Positions 25,145-33,920 of a DNA stretch of 64,000 nucleotides are shown here, in pieces. Position 1 is the first letter of the stretch. Each line of letters opens with the position of its first letter. The DNA comes from Facklamia languida CCUG 37842 (GTDB lineage Bacteria; Bacillota; Bacilli; Lactobacillales; Aerococcaceae), in the NCBI RefSeq assembly GCF_000245795.1, contig NZ_JH601133.1, positions 122,093 to 186,092 of the forward strand, given 5' to 3'. The notes under the pieces are model-generated. The model made no database searches, was not told the DNA's origin, and saw nothing but the letters and a program-made list of their open reading frames with translations. A program made the translations under genes and the position numbers.

Positions 25145-25906
25145 ATGCAAAACATCTTAAAATTAACCTACTTTGAAATGAAACAAATGTTACGGTATTG
25201 GCTAACAGTGGGGCTTATTTTTATAATCACCACCTTCTACTTTGTTCTCAAATTCCTCATGAGGAATAGTCAAGCTAGCTCCCCCCTATCCCCGCTATCC
25301 TTATACAGCAATATCACCACGACGGGAGCCCTGCTTGGAATTCTGGCGATGCCAATCGCTTGCTTTATTATTTGGTATAAAGATTGGCAAGGATCCAGTC
25401 AGATGATTAGCCGGTGGTTAGCTGCTCCAATTAAACGGTCCGACCTCTTCTGGGCCAAGAAATTAACCTTAGTTTATTATTTCATGTTGATGGTTGCCCT
25501 TGTCTTCTTGACTGTCTATTTGTATCACTTCTTATTTACCATCTTTCTGGGCAATCGGTATTTATCGGATATGCCCATCCATATGATCTTTAAATTTAAT
25601 TCACCCTTTGATCTCTTCTTTGCAGATCATTGGTTAATCTCCATCCTGCAGATCTTAACTTGGATTAGTTTCATTGCCTATTTCTTTCTTGGCATTCTAA
25701 TTGAACGAGCTTATAGCTGGCGACAAGGACTCTTATACCTTGTTTTCATGATTCTATTGTTCGTGGGGCTTGTGACCCTACCTTCTTATATTTCCCTCCC
25801 CGCCTCTTGGGATTTATACCTTCCCTTCCTGATCATTAACATTGCTTTAGGAATCCTGGCTGATTGGCTGGCTAACGATCTGATCATGCCGAAAATACAT
25901 AAATAA
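25145..25906 (+). CDS. ABC-2-type permease
   Basis: A 253-residue membrane protein with about six helices (near 18-38, 55-80, 110-135, 165-190, 195-215 and 222-245). It starts directly after the ATPase stop (TAA-ATG) with AAAGGAG 10 bases upstream. It is the membrane partner of the YtrB-like ATPase. Substrate is unknown. The charged segment RWLAAPIKRSDLFWAKK between helices 2 and 3 is the likely coupling loop. Confidence 0.75.
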   Translation: MQNILKLTYFEMKQMLRYWLTVGLIFIITTFYFVLKFLMRNSQASSPLSPLSLYSNITTTGALLGILAMPIACFIIWYKDWQGSSQMISRWLAAPIKRSDLFWAKKLTLVYYFMLMVALVFLTVYLYHFLFTIFLGNRYLSDMPIHMIFKFNSPFDLFFADHWLISILQILTWISFIAYFFLGILIERAYSWRQGLLYLVFMILLFVGLVTLPSYISLPASWDLYLPFLIINIALGILADWLANDLIMPKIHK

Positions 25907-25920
25907 GGATGTGAACCATC

Positions 25921-27102
25921 ATGAACTATCAAAAGAAAGCCCTTCTAAATCTCATCGTTACCCTCGTCATTTTTGCTAGCATTGCGCTCTTTATTTTCAA
26001 ACAGGACGGAGCCCTTCGAGCGCAACTGATTCCAATTAAAGGAAGCCAAACGCAAACGATCTATAGTCCCAATAAAATATTCTATCTAGAAGGAGAGACT
26101 GGGGCCTTTGCGACTATGAAATGGGGACTTATCCATGAGGATCAAGCCTACCCTATTCGGAGTAAATTCTCCTTCAAAAAGTCGGAATTTCTAGCCAACC
26201 CAGACATCCAAGCCTTAGAAAAAACAGACCCCGAATTTGTTAACCGTCTCACAGGACCTAACAACTACATCCTAAATGAGGATTACGGTCTCTTATACAC
26301 CATCCCATTCGTTGACAATCAGCCACAAGGCAGTATCCACTTCACCCTATTAGACCGAGCGAGCCATCAAATAATAAGCAAGGAATTGAACCTACAAGGT
26401 GATCTAATCAATCAACGTGACCTCCAAATCTCATCCGTCCAGGCCCGCATCATCGACCAGCATTTGTATGCTTTAGTCAATGGCTACTCCCACCAAGATG
26501 GAAGTGCTGACTATCATATCTATCAATTAGACCTGAGTGATCCGGAAGCAGACTTCAAGTCAATCCACCAACAGAGTGAAGAAGAAAGCTCCCAATTCAT
26601 AGGAAACTGGGAAATTTGGAACGATCGAAACATTGCCACTCCTGCCAAAAACGCTAGCTTGCAGGCCCCATATGTTGCATTAAACATACGTGATCAGGAT
26701 CGCGACCCGCAACAGCAGTTTAAATACTTTGATTTAAAGGAACAGAAGTGGCAGGAAGCCTCTTTCACACTAAAGGATAAAGAAGCTAATGTTAGTTTGC
26801 TTGCGGCCACCCAAAATGATCTCTTCTTCTTGATCAACCGGGAAACCGGATCGGACTTAATCTCATACGACCTCCACAAGCAAAAGGCCAGCGACCCCTA
26901 TCCTTTCGATGAAGCCATGCAAGACGGACTACCAGACTATAGTATGGAGGTCACTCAACTACAAGAGGATGGAACCTGTCAACTGCTAACCAGTAACCAC
27001 ACTATTGCGGAAATGGACTTAAAAACCGGTCAAGCCAGCTTCTTGGGCCAATATCGGTTTAAGGAAGGTTACCAGGAATACCTCTCGCTAAACAATTATT
27101 AA
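25921..27102 (+). CDS. Membrane-anchored extracytoplasmic protein of the GntR/ABC operon
   Basis: A 393-residue protein with one N-terminal membrane helix (about 9-27) and a large hydrophilic outer part. Repeated short strands such as YGLLYTIPFVDNQ, ADYHIYQLDLSD and SDLISYDLHK suggest a beta-propeller-like fold. It is the last gene of the operon, 14 bases after the permease. No enzyme motif is seen. It may be an accessory or sensing subunit; I do not recognise a named family. Confidence 0.65.
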   Translation: MNYQKKALLNLIVTLVIFASIALFIFKQDGALRAQLIPIKGSQTQTIYSPNKIFYLEGETGAFATMKWGLIHEDQAYPIRSKFSFKKSEFLANPDIQALEKTDPEFVNRLTGPNNYILNEDYGLLYTIPFVDNQPQGSIHFTLLDRASHQIISKELNLQGDLINQRDLQISSVQARIIDQHLYALVNGYSHQDGSADYHIYQLDLSDPEADFKSIHQQSEEESSQFIGNWEIWNDRNIATPAKNASLQAPYVALNIRDQDRDPQQQFKYFDLKEQKWQEASFTLKDKEANVSLLAATQNDLFFLINRETGSDLISYDLHKQKASDPYPFDEAMQDGLPDYSMEVTQLQEDGTCQLLTSNHTIAEMDLKTGQASFLGQYRFKEGYQEYLSLNNY

Positions 27103-27262
27103 GAAAGCTAACCCACCAAAATCATGAGTGGATGACGACATTTATTAAAGGACAGTCTTCCTTCTTCCTTCCTTGAACTTAATAGAATGATAACTAAGAT
27201 CCAGTGAAGACTGACTCCTGGCCTGCTCCGCCTGTCGCATGATGACTTCACAAGCTAAAAAA

Positions 27263-27291
27263 ACTCAGTGGCCACAGCCACTGAGTTTTTT
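27263..27291. terminator. Bidirectional terminator
   Basis: AAAAAACTCAGTGGC, loop CACA, GCCACTGAGTTTTTT: a perfect 10-bp stem with A-runs and T-runs on both sides, between the convergent ABC operon and rpmA. Confidence 0.93.
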
Positions 27292-27373
27292 GGGTTTTAT
27301 CATTTATTGGGTTGATAGAAGCAGATGACTTCCACCAAACCGGTTGAATAGGAACAGCTGATAAGAAAGCAAA

Positions 27374-27664
27374 CTATGCTTCAACTGCTACTGGGTATAC
27401 AGAAACTTGTTTTTGTTTCTTACCTTTACGTTCAAATTTCACAACGCCGTCGATTTTAGCGAATAATGTATCATCGCCACCACGACCTACGTTGTGTCCT
27501 GGATGGATCTTTGTTCCACGTTGACGGTAGATAATCGCTCCCCCAGTTACTTCTTCACCGTCGGCTACTTTAGAACCAAGGCGTTTAGCAATAGAGTCAC
27601 GACCGTTTTGAGTCGAACCTCCACCCTTCTTCGTTGCAAATAATTGTAAATCTAATTTTAACAT
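27374..27664 (-). CDS. rpmA: 50S ribosomal protein L27 (with cleavable N-terminus)
   Basis: A 96-residue L27. The first nine residues MLKLDLQLF form the Firmicutes N-terminal extension; the motif [11 protein letters not shown] is the known Prp protease site, and removal is needed for L27 to work at the peptidyl-transferase centre. ATG 27664 has AGGAG 9 bases upstream; GTG 27673 is too close. The protease gene prp lies directly upstream and rplU before it. Confidence 0.97.
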   Translation of the reverse strand: MLKLDLQLFATKKGGGSTQNGRDSIAKRLGSKVADGEEVTGGAIIYRQRGTKIHPGHNVGRGGDDTLFAKIDGVVKFERKGKKQKQVSVYPVAVEA

Positions 27665-27676
27665 GAGCTGCACCTC

Positions 27677-28021
27677 CTAATGGTTATTCGTTATTATTCG
27701 TATATTTTCAGGATAAGTTTCTGCGATCGCTTCTAAAGCTAAAATGACGTGTCGCGTTAAGAGACGGACTGCTTCTCGCTTAGAAGGTTGATTGGTTTGA
27801 CTCAGGTCGAGTCGCAAATATCCCCCTGCTTCCTGGTCGACATCCACTCTGACTGGAAGGTCTAAGAGATGGTCCAAAGAATTCTCAAAGGAAATGACCT
27901 GACTTGAAACCGCTGCGCAGACAATATCATGGCCATAGTCCCCATAGCCGGCATGACCCGAGACTTCAAGGAAATCAAGATCCCCTTCCTGATTCAGCCA
28001 ACCGATGGTTACCTCAATCAT
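27677..28021 (-). CDS. prp: Ribosomal-processing cysteine protease Prp
   Basis: A 114-residue protein (YsxB family). The catalytic dyad is His in SGHAGYG (about 22) and Cys in DIVCAAVS (about 34). It cleaves the L27 N-terminal extension seen in the next gene. Its ATG overlaps the end of rplU by one base, so translation is coupled within rplU-prp-rpmA. Confidence 0.94.
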   Translation of the reverse strand: MIEVTIGWLNQEGDLDFLEVSGHAGYGDYGHDIVCAAVSSQVISFENSLDHLLDLPVRVDVDQEAGGYLRLDLSQTNQPSKREAVRLLTRHVILALEAIAETYPENIRIITNNH

Positions 28022-28332
28022 TAGGCCTTAATCGCGTCAATTGTTAATTTAGTATAAGGTTGACGGTGACCTTGTTTGCGGTGAGAATCTTTACGACGTA
28101 AATATTTGAAAGTCACAACTTTCTTAGCACGTCCTTGCTTTTCGACAGTTGCTTCTACTGTTGCACCTGCTACTAATGGTGAGCCAACTTTTGTTTCGCC
28201 TTCGCCACCTACAAGTACCACTTCTTCAAAAGTAACCTTGTCTCCTTCAGCAACGTCTAATTTCTCAACGAAGATGGATTGGCCTTCTTCAACTTTAACT
28301 TGTTTGCCGCCAGTCTTAATAATTGCGTACAT
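28021..28332 (-). CDS. rplU: 50S ribosomal protein L21
   Basis: A 103-residue L21 of normal length ([18 protein letters not shown] ... [20 protein letters not shown]). It heads the rplU-prp-rpmA operon. An L21-type 5' leader and a strong promoter lie upstream. AGGAGGTGC precedes the ATG. Confidence 0.97.
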   Translation of the reverse strand: MYAIIKTGGKQVKVEEGQSIFVEKLDVAEGDKVTFEEVVLVGGEGETKVGSPLVAGATVEATVEKQGRAKKVVTFKYLRRKDSHRKQGHRQPYTKLTIDAIKA

Positions 28333-28494
28333 TCAAGCACCTCCTATAATATAGATTTTCGGTAGAAACTACCTACACTTAGACTCGCCATATTGAGTGG
28401 TCCAAGACACTTAGACTCAATGATGAGCGGTTGCAGTTGTGGTGCTACACAAATACAACAGACCTATTCTAGCAAAACACTACGAGACTGTCAA
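28333..28494 (-). promoter_or_regulatory. L21 leader and promoter
   Basis: Minus strand: TTGACA (28489-28494), 17 bases, TAGAAT (28466-28471), then a leader of about 127 nt before rplU. The leader contains two copies of ACACTTAGACTC (28375-28386, 28407-28418) and several short stems, consistent with the L21 leader that allows autoregulation in Firmicutes. Confidence 0.7.
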
Positions 28495-28798
28495 GCTTTG
28501 ACCGCCTATTAAAAGTCGCTTTGTAAAAGGTAAAGGCCCTCCTGTCACAGCATGTTTAAGAAAAATATTTACTTAGTCCATTATCCTCTTAAAATCAATA
28601 GGAAAATAGATCAATAAAGACGGCAGTCCCATTTGCTTAATTAAAGGGGACCGCCCACTAAAGCTGAGTTTAGTGGGCAGTCCCCAGTGATTTGATTCAT
28701 TTGCTCCTGTCTGCTTTTGGAGCGGTGCCACTCTTTTGTCAGATAAAAGCATAAAAAATTAGACATTTTGATTGGAAATTGATTAGCCTAACTTTAGC
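28495..28798. other. Intergenic region between mgtE and rplU with a long hairpin
   Basis: No gene is supported. At 28646-28662 and 28669-28685 a 17-bp stem with one mismatch (GGGGACCGCCCACTAAA, loop GCTGAG) is followed on the minus strand by TTTAATTAA. It may be the mgtE terminator, though it lacks a clean T-run and lies about 110 bases after the stop. Confidence 0.5.
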
Positions 28799-30124
28799 TT
28801 ACAAGCCCAACAAAAGGGAGGCAATTTCAAAGTAGATCAAGAGCGAGAAAGTATCAACAACGGTCGTTAATATAGGACCAGCCATTACAACCGGGTCTTG
28901 TTTGAAGAAAGTCCCAACAAGGGGTAACATGCTGCCAACTAACTTTGCCATGATAATCGTCAATAAGAGCGATAATGAGACCGTCAGGTTCACCATCATC
29001 GAAACTTGGTCCATCACCATGATTCGAACCATATTAAGAAGTGCCATGCAAATTCCAACCATAATCGAAATCTCAAATTCTTTCAAAAAAATCTTGGCGG
29101 CATCCTTGAGCGCAACTTCTCCCAAGGTGAGTGAACGTATGATTACGGTCGTTGCTTGCCCTCCGGCATTCCCCCCACTATCCATCAGCATGGGGATATA
29201 GGCAGCTAAGATTACACTCCCCGAAAGAATCGCATCATAACGCTGAATTATATAGCCCGTTAGGGTCGCGGTCACCATCAGAATGAGCAGCCACACAATC
29301 CGCTTCTTGAAGTGAACAAAAGCGGGGACTTTTAGATAATCCTCATCGATTCCTCCCATCCCCTGCATCGATGCCATGTCTTCCGAGAATTCTTCTTCCA
29401 TAACATCCAGCATAATATCAGCAGAGACGACTCCCACAAGACACCCCTCTTCATCGGTAACCGGCAGCAGGGAGAGATGATATTTATTCATAATATTTGA
29501 AGCAAACTCTTGGTCATCCAATGTTTTAACAGAGATGACATCAGTTTGAATAATGGTATTTAAATCGTCATGCGGATAACGAATCAGATCAGACAAGTAT
29601 AAGTAGCCCACCAAGTGCTGGTTATGGTCGATCATCCAGATGATTTGTAAATATTCTGGATCGAACTTGGAATTGCTTAGCTTAGTTAAGATCTGAGCTT
29701 GATCTTCTTCAGCCAGACATTTGACCATTTCAACCCCCATGATCGATCCAACACTTTCCTCCGGATACCCCAATAATTGATTGATTAATGATCGCTTACT
29801 TCCATCTAATTGTCCGAGAAGCCGCTTCACTAAATTTGCTGGCAATTCCTTTATGGTATCAACCAGCTCCATTGAGTCCAAGTGGTGAACAACCACTCTC
29901 AGGTCTTCATCATTCAAGTGGTTCATCATTTCTTGCTTGTAGTCACGACTGAGTTCCGCAAAAGCCTCAGCCAATTGTTTTTTTTCAAGAAAATGACTCA
30001 TCAGTAAAAACTCTTCTGAATCTAAGGTTTCCATATAAGCTGCCAAGTCAACCTCATGCAGCTGATTTAATCGGTTAACTTCAACCATCAAATCGTGTTT
30101 ATTTAATTCGAGTAGTCCCTTCAT
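28799..30124 (-). CDS. mgtE: Magnesium transporter MgtE
   Basis: A 441-residue Mg2+ channel: helical N domain (about 10-125, with GSIMG near its end), tandem CBS domains (about 130-250) and a five-helix membrane domain with the pore motif LMDSGGNAGGQ (about 315). The N and CBS domains close the pore when Mg2+ is high. An M-box riboswitch and terminator upstream give Mg2+-dependent transcription control. ATG 30124 (third codon of the longer frame) is at proper distance from GAGG; ATG 30130 is an alternative. Confidence 0.95.
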   Translation of the reverse strand: MKGLLELNKHDLMVEVNRLNQLHEVDLAAYMETLDSEEFLLMSHFLEKKQLAEAFAELSRDYKQEMMNHLNDEDLRVVVHHLDSMELVDTIKELPANLVKRLLGQLDGSKRSLINQLLGYPEESVGSIMGVEMVKCLAEEDQAQILTKLSNSKFDPEYLQIIWMIDHNQHLVGYLYLSDLIRYPHDDLNTIIQTDVISVKTLDDQEFASNIMNKYHLSLLPVTDEEGCLVGVVSADIMLDVMEEEFSEDMASMQGMGGIDEDYLKVPAFVHFKKRIVWLLILMVTATLTGYIIQRYDAILSGSVILAAYIPMLMDSGGNAGGQATTVIIRSLTLGEVALKDAAKIFLKEFEISIMVGICMALLNMVRIMVMDQVSMMVNLTVSLSLLLTIIMAKLVGSMLPLVGTFFKQDPVVMAGPILTTVVDTFSLLIYFEIASLLLGL

Positions 30125-30218
30125 TTTCATTCCTCATTTCACTATAAATTTGAGGTTTAGGTGAAGTTAATGACAGGCACCAAGGCACCGAGGGAACTGG
30201 ACAATCATCACAACTCAT
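30099..30218 (-). CDS. 39-residue upstream ORF with Cys motif, between M-box terminator and mgtE (putative)
   Basis: ATG 30218 is preceded by AAAGGAG at 7 bases, the best ribosome site of the region. It encodes MSCDDCPVPSVPWCLSLT ... and stops at 30099-30101, inside mgtE, overlapping it by 26 bases in another frame. Cys at 3, 6 and 14 gives a CxxC-type metal-ligand arrangement. It could be a leader peptide that couples translation to mgtE or a spurious ORF. It is placed after the riboswitch terminator, so it would be made only at low Mg2+. Confidence 0.4.
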   Translation of the reverse strand: MSCDDCPVPSVPWCLSLTSPKPQIYSEMRNENEGTTRIK

Positions 30219-30250
30219 CGAACCACTCCTTTATAATAAAATTCAATGAA

Positions 30251-30280
30251 AAAAACCCTACCACCAAGCGATAGGGTCTT
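30251..30280 (-). terminator. Riboswitch-controlled terminator upstream of mgtE
   Basis: On the minus strand ACCCTA ... TAGGGT followed by TTTTTT, directly after the M-box. Confidence 0.85.
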
Positions 30281-30291
30281 AAAATCTTGAG

Positions 30292-30442
30292 CTATCAATC
30301 GTTCAAGCTTTAGCTTTGATAGGCGGTGAAATTACACTAGTCTAAACCTTATCGTCGATCCAAACTGTTAACCAACTCTCAATGTCTCCATCGATACGCG
30401 GTGGTAACCCATATCCTATCAGTAGCCTCACCTACCTCTTAA
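30292..30442 (-). promoter_or_regulatory. M-box (ykoK) magnesium riboswitch
   Basis: The minus-strand RNA has the core blocks of the M-box in order: GGTAGGTGAGGCTACT, then ATGGGTTACCACCGC, GGAGACATTGAGAGTTGG with TTAACAG, and CACCGCCT ... AAGCTAAAGCTTGAACGATTG. It is followed by a terminator and then mgtE, the usual regulon member, so high Mg2+ should stop transcription. Confidence 0.92.
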
Positions 30443-30444
30443 TT

Positions 30445-30473
30445 AATATAACACTGGTCACAATTAAAGACAA
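30445..30473 (-). promoter_or_regulatory. mgtE promoter
   Basis: TTGTCT (30468-30473), 17-base spacer, TATATT (30445-30450) on the minus strand; transcription would start a few bases before the M-box. Confidence 0.75.
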
Positions 30474-30549
30474 GCTTACTGCAAGGATTACTTCTCCACC
30501 GTCTAGACTTTCTTATTTAGAAATCTATCAGTCCCTGGTTCCCTTCCGG

Positions 30550-31113
30550 CTAAAAAATAATATGATCATCATAGCCCAACCAGCGCAGGAGTCCACGCGT
30601 GGGTAGATACATAAAGAAGGAAAGGGCTGTATTGAAAATTAAAGTCGGTCCCAACCGCGTAAGAATATATTCCGTCAGGCTAAGATCTGTATAGCCAACC
30701 CGCAGGTAAAAGAAATAAACCAACCAATCGATCACTGTGATCGAAACAATAAAGAGCATGAAATGAATGATCGCATTACGAGGAAAGTACTTCCGAATCA
30801 TCAAGATAAAATGGGCTAAAAGAAAATATAAGACTGTATAGATGCCTAGCAGGGTGGTGTTATAAGAGTCAGCAATTAGGCCAAAGACCAGAGCATACAG
30901 TTGAATATAAGAGTTTCGCAGGTAAAAGGCAAAGGCAATAATGTAATAGACCACTAGGTGAGAAATAATGGTTTGGTTTTGCCCAATAAAGGCCTTCGGG
31001 AAAAGCGTTGGTAGGGCTGAGTCAATGACTAGGCTGATCAAAAGAATCAAGGGCACAACTGCTTTGAGATTGCGCTCTAATTGATAGGTTTTTTTATTGA
31101 AGAGATTATTCAC
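30550..31113 (-). CDS. mreD: Rod-shape-determining protein MreD
   Basis: A 187-residue, six-helix membrane protein typical of MreD, which works with MreB, MreC and the elongasome at the lateral wall. It overlaps mreC by 8 bases and ends the mreBCD operon. Hydrophobic helices are near 20-35, 48-65, 70-85, 92-110, 120-137 and 152-170. Sequence conservation in MreD is low, so position supports the call. Confidence 0.85.
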   Translation of the reverse strand: MNNLFNKKTYQLERNLKAVVPLILLISLVIDSALPTLFPKAFIGQNQTIISHLVVYYIIAFAFYLRNSYIQLYALVFGLIADSYNTTLLGIYTVLYFLLAHFILMIRKYFPRNAIIHFMLFIVSITVIDWLVYFFYLRVGYTDLSLTEYILTRLGPTLIFNTALSFFMYLPTRGLLRWLGYDDHIIF

Positions 31114-31954
31114 CCTGATCTGTCCCTTCCTTGATAATCACCGTCACAAAGCGAATATCATTCATCTCACCTGCTGGTTTAACTTTAATAATTTGAAAGA
31201 GGCCATAGGTGTCCATCTCAGCCGAGACCACTTCGCCCACTAATAAGGTCGAGGGAATAACCCCTCCTAGCCCGGATGTAATCACCCGGTCACCCGGTTT
31301 TACTTTAGCATCTGGTGCGACTTGGGTCATGATAAATTGCTTTTTGGTTGGATCATAGTCACTGATGACACCAATCGCTGAATTTCCTTTCTTATCCGTC
31401 TGAATCCGGGCAGAAACCATGCCTTCAGTGGACTGTTTGGAAGTGAGGAGCAAGACTTTACTTGAAGTCGGATAGACTTCAATCACACGGCCGATTAAGC
31501 CATTACCAGCCATAACTGCCATATTTTCTTGGATTCCTTGATTCGCTCCAACATCAACAATCAAGGTCTCCGTCCATTGGTCAGGATTTCGGGAGATGAC
31601 GGTCCCGTTCTTAGTCGTAAATTCAGACAATAAATTCTTCAAGTCGAGCTCCTTACGCAGCTTCTCATTCTCTGTCTCTAAGTCCGAAATACGTACTTGC
31701 ATCTCATTGACTTTGTCAATCTTTCCCTTAAGGGTCTCATTCTCTTCAAAGGTATTGATTAAATCATCGACTGATCCCACGAACTCGAGGACCATGTCCA
31801 CTGGCTTAGAGAAAACCCGTCCTGTCCAAGCTACGGTCTCATTAACGGCCATCTTCACTACATTATTAGTTGAATTAAATAAAGAGAAAGCTACTAAGCT
31901 GACAATCACAATTCCACCAATGAGAATTGCAATTAATCGTTTATTATTAAACAT
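31106..31954 (-). CDS. mreC: Rod-shape-determining protein MreC
   Basis: A 282-residue protein with one N-terminal membrane helix (8-26), a coiled coil (about 65-105; INTFEENETLKGKIDKVNEM) and the double beta-barrel MreC domain (GTVISRNPDQWTETLIVDVG ... KPGDRVITSGLGGVIPSTL). It links MreB to cell-wall enzymes outside the membrane. It lies 15 bases behind mreB and overlaps mreD. Confidence 0.93.
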   Translation of the reverse strand: MFNNKRLIAILIGGIVIVSLVAFSLFNSTNNVVKMAVNETVAWTGRVFSKPVDMVLEFVGSVDDLINTFEENETLKGKIDKVNEMQVRISDLETENEKLRKELDLKNLLSEFTTKNGTVISRNPDQWTETLIVDVGANQGIQENMAVMAGNGLIGRVIEVYPTSSKVLLLTSKQSTEGMVSARIQTDKKGNSAIGVISDYDPTKKQFIMTQVAPDAKVKPGDRVITSGLGGVIPSTLLVGEVVSAEMDTYGLFQIIKVKPAGEMNDIRFVTVIIKEGTDQGE

Positions 31955-31969
31955 TCTGGACCTTCTTTC

Positions 31970-32995
31970 TTAGAGGCGTAATTTTTGCTCAATCACTGCG
32001 GATTGTCGTGTTAATTCATCGAACAAGCGGCCCGTTCCTAATGCCACACTATCCAAGGGCAAATTAGCCAAACGAGTCGGCACCCCAATTTCAGCTTGGA
32101 TTCGCTCTGGTAACCGTTTCAACAAGGCACTACCACCGGTTAAAACGATCCCCGTCTCCATAATATCAGCCGCTAATTCGGGAGGTGTTTGCTCAAAGAC
32201 TTGCTTAATGCCATTGATAATCGGCACCATTCCATGATTAACCGCTTGAGCAACCATTGCAGCTGAAATCTTCGCACGAGCCGGCACTCCAGCCCCCATC
32301 TTCTGTCCACTCACGATGAGATGGTCTTGATCTTCCGGCTCCTGATAGTTCGCATTGCCCATGACGATCTTGAGCGTTTCAGCTGTGTAGTCTCCAATAA
32401 TTAAGTGATAGTCTTGCCGAACAGCATCTTTAATCGCGTCATTCATAGCAGATCCTGCACTCTCAACGGTCAAGGATTTCACAATTTCACCATATGAAAG
32501 TGTGGCAATATCCGTCGTCCCCCCGCCAATATCAACAACCATCTTACCGCGAGGTTCTTCAATCGCCATCCCAGCACCAATAGCCGCCGCAAATGGCTCT
32601 TCCACAATCATGGCCCGGTTGACACCTAGCGACCGGATCGCATCAATAACGGCCTTTCGTTCAACTTTCGAAATGTTTGATGGGGCTGAAATGACAATTT
32701 CAGGCTTGGACAAGGAAAGGTTAATCGCTTGGTTTATAAAGTGAGCCAAAAGTTGTTTGGTGACACTCATATTGGCAATCACACCACGCTGAATGGGGTG
32801 GATCATCTCATAGGAATCGGAGGTCCGGCCTTGCAGGCGGTAGGCCTCCTTACCATAGGCTTCGATCGCCCCTGATTCTTTATCAATGGCCACAAGGGTC
32901 GGTTGACGTAGGACTATTCCCTTGCCCGCAATACAAATTACAGTGTTTGCCGTCCCTAAGTCGATTCCTAAGCGTTGTTTACCGAAGACTGCCAT
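31970..32995 (-). CDS. mreB: Rod-shape-determining actin homologue MreB
   Basis: A 341-residue actin-fold ATPase with phosphate 1 LGIDLGTANT, phosphate 2 MVVDIGGGTTDIA and adenosine ITGG-type motif (IVLTGGSALL). It forms membrane filaments that guide lateral wall synthesis. ATG 32995 is chosen since AGGAG lies 8 bases upstream; GTG 33001 is too close. It may be MreB or an Mbl paralogue, but the mreCD context supports MreB. Presence of mreBCD suggests some peripheral or elongated growth. Confidence 0.95.
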   Translation of the reverse strand: MAVFGKQRLGIDLGTANTVICIAGKGIVLRQPTLVAIDKESGAIEAYGKEAYRLQGRTSDSYEMIHPIQRGVIANMSVTKQLLAHFINQAINLSLSKPEIVISAPSNISKVERKAVIDAIRSLGVNRAMIVEEPFAAAIGAGMAIEEPRGKMVVDIGGGTTDIATLSYGEIVKSLTVESAGSAMNDAIKDAVRQDYHLIIGDYTAETLKIVMGNANYQEPEDQDHLIVSGQKMGAGVPARAKISAAMVAQAVNHGMVPIINGIKQVFEQTPPELAADIMETGIVLTGGSALLKRLPERIQAEIGVPTRLANLPLDSVALGTGRLFDELTRQSAVIEQKLRL

Positions 32996-33175
32996 TGTCA
33001 CCTCTCCTATCCCTCAAATAACTCCATAAATTATAGCAAAAATCCTGATCAAAAACTACCGTCGACCATCATTTGAAATGAGATCCAAGAGGTCCATGCT
33101 TGGTCATTCTCACGAAAGGGTCCTTATAAGGACGGAGTTTATTCAAGATAAATGCGGTTGAAAGACGGAGAATAA

Positions 33176-33874
33176 TCAGTCGAAGAGGTCGGTCGCTTCT
33201 CTTAGACTAATAAAATGATCTGATCCGATAATCAAATGGTCCAACAGATCAATCCCCATCATCTCTCCGCAGCTAATCATTCGCTTAGTGAATAATAGGT
33301 CCGCCTTGGAAGGGTCGGGATTACCAGAGGGATGATTATGGGCAATAATTAAATGAGCTGTCGGATATTTAACAGCTTCCTTAAAAATTTCGCGTGGATG
33401 GGCAATGGAGGAATTAACCGATCCCATGAAGATCGTCTGTTTTTTGATCACCTCATTCTTGGAGTTTAAGCAGAGGACGATGAGGTGCTCCTGTTGTAAA
33501 TCCGCCATTTCTTGAACCATCCATTGCCCCGCTTCCTGGCTAGAAAGAATCATCCCATAGCGGGGTAAAGTACTTAATTGAATCCGGGCACCGAGTTCGA
33601 TTGCTGCTTGCATCTCAATCGCCTTGACAGGTCCAATTCCCTTTATTTGTTTGAGCTCTTGTAAGGATGCCTGCTTCAGTTCATTGAGACTGGCAAAATG
33701 GTTTAAGATCCGTAGGGCCAATTGATAGACATTTTCTTGTTTGGTCCCTGTTCTAAGTAAAATAGCCAGTAATTCATGGTTAGCCAGACTCTTAGCCCCT
33801 TTCTGGACGAGCCGTTCTCTTGGTCTTTGGTCATAAGGGATTATATTCGCAGTTTCCTGTTTAATTTGAGTCAT
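33176..33874 (-). CDS. radC: RadC-family JAB/MPN domain protein
   Basis: A 232-residue protein with an N-terminal UPF0758-type helical part containing a helix-hairpin-helix (LKQIKGIGPVKAIEM, about 66-80) and a C-terminal JAMM metal site: HNHPSGNPDPSKAD (about 182) plus the upstream Glu. A metal-dependent hydrolase is expected; its cellular role is unsettled. The ribosome site AAAGGAGG is buried in a 12-bp hairpin with T6 directly before the ATG. Confidence 0.93.
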   Translation of the reverse strand: MTQIKQETANIIPYDQRPRERLVQKGAKSLANHELLAILLRTGTKQENVYQLALRILNHFASLNELKQASLQELKQIKGIGPVKAIEMQAAIELGARIQLSTLPRYGMILSSQEAGQWMVQEMADLQQEHLIVLCLNSKNEVIKKQTIFMGSVNSSIAHPREIFKEAVKYPTAHLIIAHNHPSGNPDPSKADLLFTKRMISCGEMMGIDLLDHLIIGSDHFISLREATDLFD

Positions 33875-33912
33875 AAAAAACCTCCTTTACTATAATTACA
33901 AGTGAAGGAGGT
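33875..33912 (-). promoter_or_regulatory. Terminator-like hairpin containing the radC ribosome site
   Basis: Minus strand: ACCTCCTTCACT (33912-33901), 9-base loop, AGTAAAGGAGGT (33891-33880), then TTTTT up to ATG 33874. The stem has 11 of 12 pairs. It starts 9 bases after the folC stop, so it can act as the folC terminator and also mask the radC ribosome site. Confidence 0.75.
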
Positions 33913-33920
33913 CTTACGCG

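Noticed and set aside
28375-28418. Two ACACTTAGACTC copies as a CRISPR-like or mobile repeat
   Set aside because: Only two copies, both inside the structured rplU leader; better explained as leader stems. No CRISPR array was seen anywhere in the window.
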